A stretch of DNA of 64,000 nucleotides from contig JAUIRK010000950.1 in the NCBI GenBank assembly GCA_030549495.1, positions 1-64,000 on the forward strand, read 5' to 3'. The translations under genes and the position numbers were made by a program. The stretch comes from Nectonema munidae. Taxonomy: Eukaryota; Nematomorpha; Nectonematoida; Nectonematidae. Positions within the stretch are counted from its first letter, which is position 1. Each line of letters begins with the position of its first letter. The notes under the pieces were generated by a model, which worked only from the letters and a program-made list of their open reading frames with translations, ran no database searches and was not told the origin of the DNA. Positions 29,014 through 39,899 of this stretch are shown here, piece after piece.

Positions 29014-29070
29014 AAAAAGACTTAAATAAAGAAAAATGTGAATTTAAGGATGAATGATATTTTAACTAAT
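29014..29070 (+). repeat. Isolated satellite subunit fragment outside the array
   Basis: AAAAAGACTTAAATAAAG is followed by AAAAATGTGAATTTAAGG and ATGAATGATATTTTAACTAA. This follows the order of motifs in the long satellite form (GAAGACTTAAATAAGG, AAAAATATGAATGC, GGAATGGTATTTTTAACTTA) with a few differences and a short deletion. It is a single diverged subunit in the same orientation as the array, 1.1 kb past its border. Confidence 0.6.
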
Positions 29071-29079
29071 ATAAAAACA

Positions 29080-29965
29080 AGTTTTGCACCAATTTGCAAA
29101 GTTGCCTTTCTGAAGCTTCTTCATATCGAAAGATTAATTTCCCTTTGAAGATCTTCAAACAAGACTCAAGAGTTTGCACTAAGGCAGCTCCATTAAAGCG
29201 GACTCGTACAGGTTTTGTCCTTCGTATTAAAAATGAGGACCGAAATCTTGTAGTGGTGCTCCATTGTTTGCTGCATCGAGAAAACGTTGCCTTTCATCGT
29301 CTGCAATCATATCTTAATTCCGTTTAAAATGACGCTGTCCAAATCGTAAACTTTAATAAAGCCAGAGCTCTAAATTTATGCACATTCCATAAAATGTTTG
29401 AAGAAATGAGACCTCATTAAAATACTTGTTATTTCATCCAGATATCCGTTGGCCATCTCGAGGAAAGATTTTTAAAGAGTTGTTGAGTTAAAACCTGAAA
29501 TTGAAATCTCCCAGAAGACGTCATGAACTAGCAAACTCTTTTAAGGATTCTGCTAGGCTAGCAAAGCTTGCTTGTTTGATTGAATTTAATTCAGACATCC
29601 AAGGTGGAAAGACATCAAGGTAGATATTGCCGAAAATATTTTTTCTTTTAAGAAAAATATGTTCTTTTTTCACAGAAAAGTTGACAAAAGGAAAAACTGC
29701 ACTTTTTCCAAAATTAAGTGCTATTTTGGGGGAATTCAAACAACGCTTTGAAAACCTTTGTATTCAAAATTTTTGATTCAAATAAAGATAGGCCGGTTTT
29801 GACTCGAGATGCTGAAAAAACGACTCTCCCTTTTCTAAAAACATACCTCTGCGAACAAAGGTATTCAAGCCTTGTTGCAAGCAAGAGTAAAGCAAGAAAT
29901 AGGCTGGATTCTTATCACGATTTGCGGTGTGCTTTAACACGAAGGCCCGACTTGATTTAGATAGT
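29080..29965 (+). pseudogene. hAT transposase relic (ZBED5/SCAND3-like group)
   Basis: Pieces in several frames follow the order of domesticated-type hAT transposases. VCTKAAPLKRTRTGFVLRIK and HCLLHREN (catalytic region) come first, then a VNFNKARALN-like segment, FKDSARLAKLACLIEF, LTKGKTALFPKL, and finally the C-terminal dimerisation block with TTLPFLKTYLCEQRYSSL and KSKARNRLDSYHDLR ending near 29,960. Many stops and frame changes interrupt it, and the N-terminal BED region is not seen. No terminal repeats were found. The block TYLCEQ.YSSL...KSK.RNRL is diagnostic for the hAT C-terminus. It is an old, dead copy. Confidence 0.8.
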
Positions 29966-29969
29966 AACC

Positions 29970-30473
29970 AAGTTATAAATTCGAATAACCATATAAATAA
30001 TTTGTATACACTATAAAGTATGGTACTTAAAAAATAAATAAATAAATAAATATAAGCAACGCGCTTTGAGTGGTAGAAAGGTAAAAAAGTTCATTAACGC
30101 AACAAAGCATTTAATTCATGCCTACGAAGATAGTTGTACAAATATCAGCGAACCACTTTGTCAAAAGCCTCTTCCATATCCTAGTGAATGTGCAGTAGTG
30201 CGATGCTGAAACTTAGGCATTGATTGAAAAATATCAGGTATGTTTGGAAGTTACGAGAAGTCACATTCCTTATGCTGGAGGATCGCGCCGCATTTATGCA
30301 TAGAGATCGCGAATGAATCATTCTTGTAACGTTGTAATCGCATTTGGAACAATTCTGTGAACGGTTTCCTTATTGTTGGTAGCAACTTTGTCAAGCTTGA
30401 CTTTTCTTCAATAACGAACACACTAATGTTTATATACACTTTTAGATGATCAAAGTAATCTTATACTTTAACC
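29970..30473. other. Spacer with (AAAT)n tract
   Basis: There is no protein-like frame. A short AAAT microsatellite (about six units) lies at 30,030-30,052. The minus-strand open frame at 30,251-30,439 resembles nothing I know. Confidence 0.5.
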
Positions 30474-30877
30474 CAGGAGTGTCAAAGACACAGCCCGCGG
30501 GTCGCATTTTGCCCTAAAAGAGTTACAGTGCGGCCCGTTCAGTATTTTTGAGAAAGTTTTTAATGAGTTGAAGCTTGAGTTTTCCATTTTTACATCCTCT
30601 TTTACAGTCGATGCATCAGAATTATTATCAGATTTTTAGCTAGAAATCATCTACTTACAATGTGATTCTCTGATGAAAAACAACTTTTTTACAACGTAAT
30701 TATTTGATTTTACGAACGTCTTATTTCTAAATATCCGAAAATAACTTCTAGGAAATCGGAAAAAAATTAAGAATATAAACTTAATTCAAACTTTATAATG
30801 CCTTTTTAAGTAATTTATTCTGTTATCGTTGACTTCAGATTTTGATTACCACAAGTGATTTGAGTTTGACACCCCTG
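30474..30877. mobile_element. Non-autonomous hAT-like element (404 bp)
   Basis: The ends are imperfect inverted repeats: CAGGAGTGTCAAA on the left and TTTGACACCCCTG on the right (one mismatch when inverted). The left subterminal region carries GCCCGCGGGTCGC and TGCGGCCCG, typical of hAT elements of this type. Flanking octamers CTTTAACC and CTATAACG match at six of eight positions, as expected for an old 8-bp target duplication. There is no coding capacity. Confidence 0.75.
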
Positions 30878-31284
30878 CTATAACGAATTTATCCTGATAT
30901 TTTTTTTGCTATTTCATCATTCACTAATCATTCGTTCTGAATTTTTTAGGAAACCCTTGGATAGGGGTGTCAATCTTATAGCTAAAGCGCCCAATGTGGT
31001 CATTGGCATAATTTTATCGGCCTTGTTGAATGCTTTCCTCATTGTACTATAATGAGATTTGAAGTCAAAATATTGCTTCATGCGATATAAGTTTTAAGAG
31101 ATTATCTTTAGATTTATAGAAAAAAATTTATCAAATTAGGAGAAAATTTATCCCTTTTTTTAACAAAAGCACACATTTAAAAAATCTTAGCAAAGAATCA
31201 ATGTTACCGCTTATTTAAAATATGTCAAGATATGCACCAGTTGGAATAGTTAACATTAAGGAAAATAAAAAAGCTAGAAATAAT
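30878..31284. other. AT-rich spacer downstream of the protease gene
   Basis: No gene or repeat is recognisable here. It separates the hAT-like element from the 3' end of the minus-strand protease gene. Confidence 0.5.
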
Positions 31285-31290
31285 TTTATT
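31285..31290 (-). promoter_or_regulatory. Polyadenylation signal of the protease gene
   Basis: The minus strand reads AATAAA about 65 bases after the stop codon of the five-exon protease, at a normal distance for cleavage and polyadenylation. Confidence 0.6.
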
Positions 31291-31354
31291 GAATAAATTC
31301 ATAAGTTTTTTCTGAAAAGTTTTGTTTTAAAAAAGAATCTAGTATACTAAATTT

Positions 31355-34249
31355 TTAATAAACCATGTTATTCGAAATCCAATCAGAGAAGTACGCTACA
31401 TTCGTATACACTCCATAGCGATTCTTTCTCGCACAACCTTCGCCAAAGCTCACAATCCCAACTTGAAACCATCTATTCGAGTTATCTTTGAGAATTAAAG
31501 GACCTCCAGAGTCGTTCTATAACAAATAAATCCGCATCACGATTTCTGTGTGTATAAATAGCGCGTTTATCTAAATATATCCATCACAAAGAAAGATGCC
31601 GTGCACTTGCATTTGCTAATTTTGTGTTGCCGCGAAAACGAGATTCTTATAGCAAACAATGAAGCTTACTTGGCAAGCATCAAACATGCCGATGTTATAG
31701 CCAGCACATATGTGAATGCTTCCTTGGATCTGAAGCAATGGGATGTGGGTGTAAGACGATCGACACTGTCGTGTATTTATGATAGGCAGGCAGACTTGGC
31801 GCAAAATATCACTTTCTATTCCATTTTCTAAGCAAGAGCAAAATAAATAGATTTTACTTTGTACTCTTGCGTTCGAGAAAATGTATAAAAGAGAAGTATA
31901 ACTTAAAACCTCCATTAGACACATCTACTCAAAAAAGCTCAATGAGATGATCTTAAAACGTGAAAATGGCCGTTTTGGCGAATAACTGCAGTTAGCGGCA
32001 ATTTTTGCATTCTAATTTTGGTGCTAAAAATCTATTTTTTTCAGATTCATTTTAATCTTAGTTAAAATATTTACTTTAAGTAAAGATTAACAAACATTTT
32101 AAAATAAAATACATATTTGTTGTTATTAACATGTGGCGCTTATTTTATTAGTGAAGGGGTACACTGTAAATATTAGTTAGACATATACATTATATATACG
32201 TTACACACCGTTATTTTTTATGTTTTTTTAAATAAAAATTAATTATATAATAAATAATTATTAATTATATATTTTAGTTTAAGTTGTTATTAAGTTACAC
32301 TCTATAGCTATTAGATATACATAAGTTTATTTACTAGCTTACAAGAAATCACTAACATTATTAATAGTATAGTTTCTTTCTTAAGTATTATTAACCAGTA
32401 CAAAATAAGCAAAAAATATTTTTTTAATTAAAATTGCTATTCCCTGATTAACAACTAGTTATAAACAGATTGACAAAAAGTCTAGCTGGACAAATAATTA
32501 TGGAATATAGGGAGTCTTGAAACCTCCTCCTCTGAACAATACTATATATTCATAGTGAATTAAGAAGGAAAAAAATTAAGTGTATGAATGTGTGTATTAT
32601 TTTTTTCTGCTAAAAATTTCCAATTTGATTTCATTTCTATGACTAAAGTAAAGACCTTGCAAGCATGCGGATTCAGTTACGAAGATTCTTTGATATTCTA
32701 CACCGGCATACTAACCAGCTGGAGAAAAAGTCTTATCTAAGCAACTTTTGCCAACAGGCGAGGTATGATTGCAACTGCGGAGAATTAATATCCTTCTTTG
32801 AACGGTTTCAAGAACAGATTTGACGATTTTAGGAAAGGTAATGTAATGAACACTAAAAACTAAAAAGGGAATGTGGAATAACAGCGTAAACAGAATTTAA
32901 TCCAGGAAAAAAAAGTTGAAACAGAAAAGTGTGTGAAAGGAAACAGGCAAAAGGATTTAATGAACCACCAGCATAGAGAAGATAAAGATTAGTACCTGCC
33001 ATGAAAACTATTTCTTCATTTTTATTGATTAAATTTTATTTTTTTATTTTTTCATGTTTTTTATTTCTTCATTTTGGGTTTATTGAAGCTCGATATTTTT
33101 AGAGCTACTGGGTGGATTATCCACACATACTAGGGATGAAAAGATTAGATTATAATTGGGATGCGAAATTCAATGAGTATTCAGAAAATTATTTTTCAGA
33201 GGTTTTCTAAATATTTTAAGGGGAGGGGTCGCCCTTAACAATAATTATCATAACTATATTAATGAAGGTAAACTTTTAAAAGGTAATTCTACAGTGTATT
33301 TCTAATATCAATATATATCTATTTTCAAAATAAGTATTTCATATAAACTTAAAGTCAATCAAATATAAAAGATCGATACTTCATTATAAGACAGGGAATT
33401 TTTGGCCCAATGCCCCTTCCAACGTTGAATGCCTCATTATATAAACATTTTCATTAACTATGCACTAAACGAAGTGCTTGATTTGTTTATCTCAATGGTA
33501 AAAAGTGATTATGCTTGCATCCAACAAATAATAGCCTGTATACACGAATTCACAAGGAATGCCTTGGCAAGTGGGAGATGAAAAATTTTAAATAATATCT
33601 TTTTGTGTTTACCGCTTGTATATCCCCAGCCTAGGAGATAGGCTTTTCTTCCAACTATGCTATTGCTGTCCATCATCTGTGCTAAGCATACCGGACGAAC
33701 TTTGTAAGAATATGTGAGTCGTGCTCTCAGAATGATCAGTCCGACATCATTTTGCGTGATGACGTAGTTGGGATGGACGATGCCGATGCTGACGCCGAAC
33801 TCTTGGCCGTTGCCACGCGAATTGTTGCCTACGAGGACGACATACTTGTTGAGTAATCTGTGAAAATGGAAATTTGCATTAAAATGGAGCGAATCTATGA
33901 AGAATATTACAGTGGTTTGATACAATGTCCGGCTGTAAGGATACTTCTTTGAGAAATAATCGTTCCTCCGCACAAAAACTTTTTGTAGTTTCCAATCTTT
34001 ATATATATGCCAGCCTTTAGTTCAGCGAAAAAGAAAGAGAAAACAAACATCAAAAATATTAACAATAAGTTTTACCATCCACGGCCAACTACTTTCTTTT
34101 GAAATATCTCCATTCACAATTCCACTGTTAGCGAAGCAAGTTTTGGAGAAAACTGGATTCACATTGCTTATTCCACATCTTAGGGAAGTAGACAGGGAAA
34201 ACTTGCCAACCAAAAAAAAGATCACGCATATGCCGCGAAAAAGATGCAT
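31355..34249 (-). CDS. Secreted trypsin-like serine protease, five exons, 280 aa
   Basis: Exons on the minus strand are 34249-34076, 34014-33911, 33857-33613, 31827-31670 and 31516-31355. All introns have GT-AG ends, phases match, and the total is 843 nt with no internal stop. A hydrophobic signal peptide (residues 1-22) and a short propeptide with C25 and C38 precede the mature start IVNGD (residue 44) and [21 protein letters not shown] holds the catalytic His88; QNDVGLIIL holds Asp130; DACQNDSGGPL spans exons 4 and 5 and holds Ser230. Asp224 equals position 189, which predicts cleavage after Arg or Lys. [25 protein letters not shown] and [13 protein letters not shown] are also family marks. 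Oddities: Asn228 replaces the oxyanion-hole Gly193; both cysteines of the C136-C201 pair are missing (Ala165 and Leu/Lys after GGPL); and the bond before IVNG is Gly-Ile, not Arg-Ile, so activation is unlikely to be tryptic. The intron between exons 3 and 4 is 1,785 bp; the others are 53-153 bp. Confidence 0.93.
31828..33612 (-). other. Large third intron of the protease gene
   Basis: It is bounded by GTAAAC at the 33,612 side and TTGCTTAG at the 31,828 side on the minus strand. It is mostly AT-rich with no element I recognise. A ~50-codon open stretch on the plus strand near 32,660-32,825 has higher GC but no family I can name. Confidence 0.7.
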
Positions 34250-36774
34250 TCTAGTGTACAGAAAGGTTGTGGTGTGTCCACTAGTTGTTATGAAACATTT
34301 CTAGCTGGCTTTAGAGTATTTATTGTATTCAACGGTTATTTACTACGCCTATACTCCAAAGACAAGTGGTGGAAAGCTTTGCTGCAGAAAAAGAATGAAC
34401 AACAACAATATACAAAGAAAGGGGGAAATCCCATATCAAGATTCTATTATAGTATTTATATTCTATTATATTCTATCTCAGGCTTTTCCTATATTGTGTA
34501 TATATTCTAATGGAGCTTGTAAATTTGTTTTTAATGCTCCTATCATTTGCATATTGTTCTTGCTTCGTATAGGTATTTAAAGAACAATGCATACACGCTA
34601 AGAAATGAAATTAGTTACTGGCATCTACTTACCATCAAGTAGAACTTCTTTCTCAACTAGAATTCTTCAGGTCAGGCTCCGTTTCTTTTGATCAGCAATT
34701 GATAAAGTGGCGAGTATTGAAAGCTAATTGATTATAAATAATACTAGCGTTTGTCTTATTTGAGTTTAAAGAAAATTTATTAAATTAGCCCGCTTTCTAA
34801 AGAGATAAGTTGGAAGAAGTCTAAGCATGTAAAAATCATCAAATACTTAACTTGGATTAAAATGTTTGAAATGTTTTCATTTCTGAAAAAATATTTAAAA
34901 TTTTTTTAAAACAATTTCTTCCTACATTTTAAAAATTTCATAAGGTAAAACTTGATAATCTTTAAAATTTCCAAGTCAATAACTACATTAAAAAAAGATT
35001 GTATACTATTTCTATTTGACAATTTTTTTACCAATCAAGTTTTCATATGAAAAATAGTATTGTTTTTATCATGCTGACGAATTTATGCAAAAAATATCGC
35101 ACAATTTTTTTAGATATGTATTTAATACTTTCAATTTTTCAAAATAATCCATAGAATTGAGAAAAAAATAGCTTAGAATAGATTAAGATCATTGAACTTA
35201 TTAGTTTTTATTTTTCAGATATAAAACTTTATAAATGAAAGAGTAATCCAAAAAACATAACTCACATTATTGATTTTTTCAATAATTTTCAGCGTATTTT
35301 ATTCTTTGGCGGTCGCTATGGTGGCAAAATTGTTGAGAAAAAGATTCCAATTTTTCTTTTATAAAATTAAGGCATTATTAAAGATTGTATATGAACTTAA
35401 ATTTTTGAAACAAGTGAAATCGATAGAACAAAAGAAAGAAAAGGGAATTTTTAAGTTTTAAAAAAATTGAGTACAATAATAATTTGAGAAAAATGAATTG
35501 AAAGGATAACTGAAAAATAGTTGTCAGCAAATGTGAACAATTGCAAATTGGTGCGTGGTTAGAGTGAGAGTTCGGCTTAGATGTACTACCAATTATATTT
35601 CAAGGATTTCATACTTTCAAACAATTTTCACGCAAAGATTCAGATAAAAACAAACCTTATGAGTGCTTATATATGCCACAATTATCTAGCAACTGTATCT
35701 TATGACTTCTCCTCATATAACCATTGTGAACAAGAACTTTTTTGGGCCATTGCTATTCATAGCGAGGCATCATGTGTTAGAATTTTGAAATTCAAATTAC
35801 TTGTGAATAATTTTAATGGTACAAATTTGAATGTATGGCCAAAACAATATACTCATGTAAATTTATTTTAGTTAAAAAATTTGGAGATAATGAAATATCG
35901 ATGCAAATAAATTGGGTGGCGAGGGGTGGGAATAGCTCAATTTGGACTCTAGATGTGAAAAGTCTCTGAAATATCCGTAAAAAACATGTCTGCAGAAAGC
36001 ACGAGGTTTAGGTCATTTAACTTCAAAAGTAGAATCAATAGACATGGGAAGATTATGGAAATTAATCGAATGGTATATAAAACAAGTGCTCACAACTTCT
36101 GTGTCGAGGGCGGATGAATTTCTTTCAATAAAAAAGTTAGTACACATCCAAAATATGAAAATATTTCAAGGTGGGTCTTTTTCATAGTAAAAATTTTAAT
36201 AGTAAATGATGATGGAGAATTAGAAATATAAATAAAATCGGCGGAATCAATTAAAAAAGACACAACTTATGAAGTTAAATATTCTATGATGGGTTTTTTG
36301 GATTAAATCCCTATTTAAGATTTCCCATTTATGTGTTTTAAGGTAGAGGGGAAGGATTCTTCACCCCTTTGTTGAAATTTTGGAAAAGAATATTTTTTTA
36401 TTTGTACACGCATGCACATTCCACATGACTTTTCAATTACGCTAAATCGAAATGTTATACTCGTTTTCGACCAAAAGCTGTCAATTATTTATCGAGAATA
36501 TCAATAAAAATTGACAGGATATGACAAATAAAAAAATAAGAATGATTTAATCTTTATTATTAAAAAATGCATATCTGACCCTTCTCATGTAAATTGAATA
36601 TATGGGTGATAAAAACTTGCACATTTGTTGATTATGTTTTATCACTTTTTTAAATTTATTTTTGTATGTTTAATCTATTGTTTAGTCCAGTAAGAGACCT
36701 TGCTTCTATAAAAGGCAATGACAATCCTTTTACGATTTCCATACCAAATGAAAATGACTCAATTTTCCTCGATT
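34250..36774. other. Upstream region of the protease gene, no recognised gene
   Basis: Open frames here (plus strand 34,244-34,580; 35,270-35,461; 35,581-35,871) have biased AT-driven composition and match no family I know. The protease promoter should lie just above 34,250, but no clear TATA box is visible at the usual distance. Confidence 0.5.
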
Positions 36775-37325
36775 CTAAACTAACTTAACTCGCGCAGTGT
36801 CTAAAAGAAGGTTCCAAACTGTTATGCTCCATTCTTTACTTTCCTGACTATAAGCTATGCGTTGGACAAAAATATTTATTCCACCTTTGGTATAGTCATA
36901 GAACTTAAAAGTAGCGGGTTTTTGATTGAGTCTTTTGTCTCTCCTAAAATTGGTGCTAACGATGAAGCAACTAAAAACTTATTTTTTATCTACTACTTAA
37001 ATATTTATAGAACTTTTTTCCCAAATAACTTTTAATTTCTACGATAACATCTCTTCTTGTTGGCCTGTTTATTCCAAAAGACGTAATTCTTTCTTTGTAA
37101 AGGCATTCAATAAGTGGGAATGATGTGTAAAATCGAAGAACAGTAATATTCCTACCTTCTAAACTAGAATGTTGCTTTACCTTGTTTATCATCTGTTTAA
37201 CAGTACCTTGGGTTGTATTCACATAAAATGCTCGTTCACTTGCCATAGGTTTTTCAACATAAACGATGGACTGATATGTGTACGGATATTCTAAACAGCT
37301 AACGAAATAAAGGGCAATATTCAGC
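36775..37325 (-). pseudogene. piggyBac-like transposase relic (second family)
   Basis: On the minus strand one frame reads CLEYPYTYQSIVYVEKP, then GTVKQMINKVKQH, GRNITVLRFYTSFPLIECL and GINRPTRRDVIVEIKS. After a frame break it continues with KRLNQKPATFKFYDYTKGG, INIFVQRIAY and WSITVWNLLLDTARV, ending near 36,778. The order 'DRFYTS..L', 'NR...P.EI', 'YDYTKGG.DI.DQ', 'LLDTARVN' is that of the catalytic core of piggyBac transposases. The catalytic Asp before RFYTS is Leu here, and the DI-DQ motif reads NI-VQ, so the copy is dead. It is a different lineage from the two piggyBac copies at 27,880 and 51,821. No ends were found. Confidence 0.8.
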
Positions 37326-37452
37326 AGATTTTTGAGGATTGCAAAAAGTTAAAAAAGCATTTGTTTTGCTCTACTTACAAAGAAGAGGAAGTATTTATTA
37401 TACAAATACAAATTACAAAATACATGCTACAAAACGCATTAATCGTTTAGAC

Positions 37453-38907
37453 CAGGGGTGTCCAACACGCGGCCCGCAAGGCAAATCTCTGCGGCCCTCT
37501 AAGAAAATGAGATAAGGTTGATGTTAAATTATATAGATATTAGTTTATAAAAATTTCAACAAATTTGTTATAAAAACTTTAAGTTTCTATCAAAATATAG
37601 ATAGGATTATGATTTTTAAAATATCATTGGAGCTTAAACAAATTTTTTCAAATATTATATTTAAATTTAGGATTAATGATGAAGATTTATTAATATTAAT
37701 TATGTTAAATTACTTTATTAAAATAATGATCGTGTTTATTAAAAGCTAGAAAATTTTTTCAGACCATATTTTTCAATAGCATACATACGCTAAGCAGCGG
37801 AGTAGTTTTAGAGCGTTTTTTCAAACTCAAAGAAGAAATAAAAGTTTTCATAGAATCAAAGAATAGATCACTTCCCGAGCTTGATGATACTTTTTTCTTG
37901 ACTAGTCTAGCTTTTTTGGTTGATATTAGCAAATATTTGAACATTTTGAATTTAAAACTTCAGGGAGAAACAAGTATGATAGTTGAAATGAATGATAATG
38001 TAACTGCTTTCAAGATAAAATTAAAAATTTGGAGAAAAGATCTAGAAATGAAAAATTTGGAACATTTTCCTTTTTTAAAATCTCTATCTGTAATAAATGA
38101 AGATGCTTTATCAGAATGTGTTGATTACATTGATGTTCTTTTCAATGAATTCAATAGAAGATTCAAAGACCTCAAATCATTAAAATCTGATTTTGAGTTA
38201 TTTGTAGATCCTTTCAATTTCGACGTTAATCAATTGAATGAAAATATTCAAATGGAAATAGTTGATCTTCAATGCAATACCATGCTGAAGAAAACGTTTG
38301 AAACTTTGGGTATTCCCAAATTCTACTCGAGTCTTGATGGAAGCCAGTTTCCAAAGCTGATTCATTTGGTCAAAAAAATAGTTTGTATGTTTGGGAGTAC
38401 GTATAAATGCGAGAAATTTTTTTCACTGATGAAGCTTAACAAAAATTATTTGCGCACAAGACTAACCGATGAAAACTTAAAATCTTCTCTACGGATAGCT
38501 GCATCAAATAAAATCAAACCACAAATTGACGTTTTGGCAAAAGACAAAAGATGTCAAAGAAGCTCTCAATGATACAAGTGAACTGTAAATAGATTACAAG
38601 TATTAATTCACTTAATATAAAATAGCGTATTGACACATTAATCCCAATGTTTTCATTTGAAAAATTTGAATTTGAATTATTTGTAAAAGTGAGAGACAGC
38701 TTTTATAAATAAAAATAACTCTTTCAATTAACTACTCATTTTATGTTTAATTTTCATAAAAATTGTGATAATCAGTAATCAGGATAAAAAAGTTTCTGAT
38801 AAATATTTTATAAAAAAATTATTGTTATTTTTTTAAATAGGTGCGGCCCGACCGTGTCCAATAACTTTTCTAAATGGCCCGCTGCTTGTTTTAGTTGGAC
38901 ATCCCTG
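37453..38907 (+). mobile_element. hAT element with intact ends (1,455 bp)
   Basis: The ends are CAGGGGTGTCCAAC on the left and GTTGGACATCCCTG on the right, inverted repeats of 14 bp with one mismatch. A perfect 8-bp target duplication GTTTAGAC lies at 37,445-37,452 and 38,908-38,915. GC-rich subterminal blocks (CGCGGCCCGC on the left, GTGCGGCCCGACC on the right) resemble other hAT elements of this group. The element is too short for a full transposase and carries only its 3' part. Confidence 0.93.
37760..38572 (+). pseudogene. hAT transposase, C-terminal part (GTF2IRD2/FAM200-like)
   Basis: The frame is open from about 37,760, upstream of any ATG (SSGVVLERFFKLKEEI, then FFLTSLAFLVDISKYL, LNLKLQGETS, FKIKLKIWRKDLE). 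It runs to HFPFLKSL and the C-terminal dimerisation domain (FGSTYKCEKFFSLMKLNKNY, RTRLTDENLKSSLRIA) with the stop at 38,570-38,572. FGS.Y.CE..FS.M...K...R.RL is the signature of the hAT dimerisation region. The BED finger and the first catalytic segment are missing, so the element could move only with help from a complete relative. The surviving frame has no internal stops over ~270 codons, which suggests moderate age. AATAAA follows near 38,707. Confidence 0.85.
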
Positions 38908-38915
38908 GTTTAGAC

Positions 38916-39266
38916 AATCAAAATAAATATCACATGGCACAAAAACAAAACGAAAAAAAAGGAGTAGTTATTTGTATAAATGGTTTAGGAAAAAGTTCGT
39001 GGGCACCGCTTGAATGAATCTACAACCATCTTGTATTTAAAAATTAAAATAAGAAACAGTTGACATTGAACATTTTAAAAACCTCATGAAATCGATATCT
39101 ATCATGTTTACATCCTAATTTTCTTGTTTAAATATCTTCAAAACATGCTTATTCAAAATATAAGTTCTTTATGGTCATAACACTAGAAAATAATTATGGA
39201 CAACCAAAATCAGACCATAAAAATTAATCCGATAAAAAATTTTCTTTAAGTTTTTTTAATAGTTAA
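38916..39266. other. AT-rich spacer between two transposons
   Basis: No coding frame or repeat is recognised. The TAA target duplication of the next element is at 39,264-39,266. Confidence 0.5.
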
Positions 39267-39529
39267 GGGGTCAAACATATATGACGTCCCAAAAGAGGGG
39301 GAGAGGGAGGGGGTTCACACAAATTTTAGATTCTTCGTGATGGGGGGGGGGGGGGAGTTATTATCCGAACTTCGTCTTTTTTGATATTTCCATATGAATA
39401 AGTGTTTTTCAGGATATGATATTTTATATTTTTCAGGGCATAATCCACAATTTCTTCAAGAGATTTTTTTGCGTTTTTTTATCAATATTCGATAAAAAAA
39501 TTTTCTTTATATTCAAAAAACTCCTGTTT

Positions 39530-39606
39530 TTTTCCAAATTTTTTTATGATGTATGGCTTAGCTTGATTTTTTCCAAATTTTTTTATGATGTGTGGCTTAG
39601 CTTCAT
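39530..39606 (+). repeat. Short tandem duplication (~40 bp x 2)
   Basis: TTTCCAAATTTTTTTATGAT followed by GTATGGCTTAGCTT is repeated directly, with GTGTGG in the second copy. It lies in the AT-rich 5' region of the transposon and has no evident function. Confidence 0.7.
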
Positions 39607-39899
39607 AGTTTATAATACTTTCCTTTATAGTTTATCTTCTTGTTTGAGATTCTTTTTTTTATACGTTTATTTTATTTTTAACTGTACAATATTTAAACTT
39701 TTTTTTTTTAACTTTTAATGAAAATTTGAAGTTTTTTTTCCTATAAGTTCTATTTTATCAATAAAAATTTTACTTTGATTATATAATTTATTAAGTTAAA
39801 TAATATCTCAAATCATACATTAAGAATGCGAGTTTTTAATTTCTAATTTGGCTCTATTTCAGATTAATTAAAAAAATATTTTCAAATATATTTGTGAAA

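Noticed and set aside
34244-34580. Plus-strand frames overlapping the protease start
   Set aside because: They lie opposite or just upstream of a well-supported gene and look like background.
35270-35871. Two plus-strand frames of 63 and 96 codons
   Set aside because: No family resemblance, codon use follows the AT-rich background, and there are no supporting splice or promoter signals.
39416-39718. 100-codon hydrophobic frame
   Set aside because: It is T-rich DNA inside the 5' part of the transposon with an internal duplication; Phe/Leu richness is compositional.
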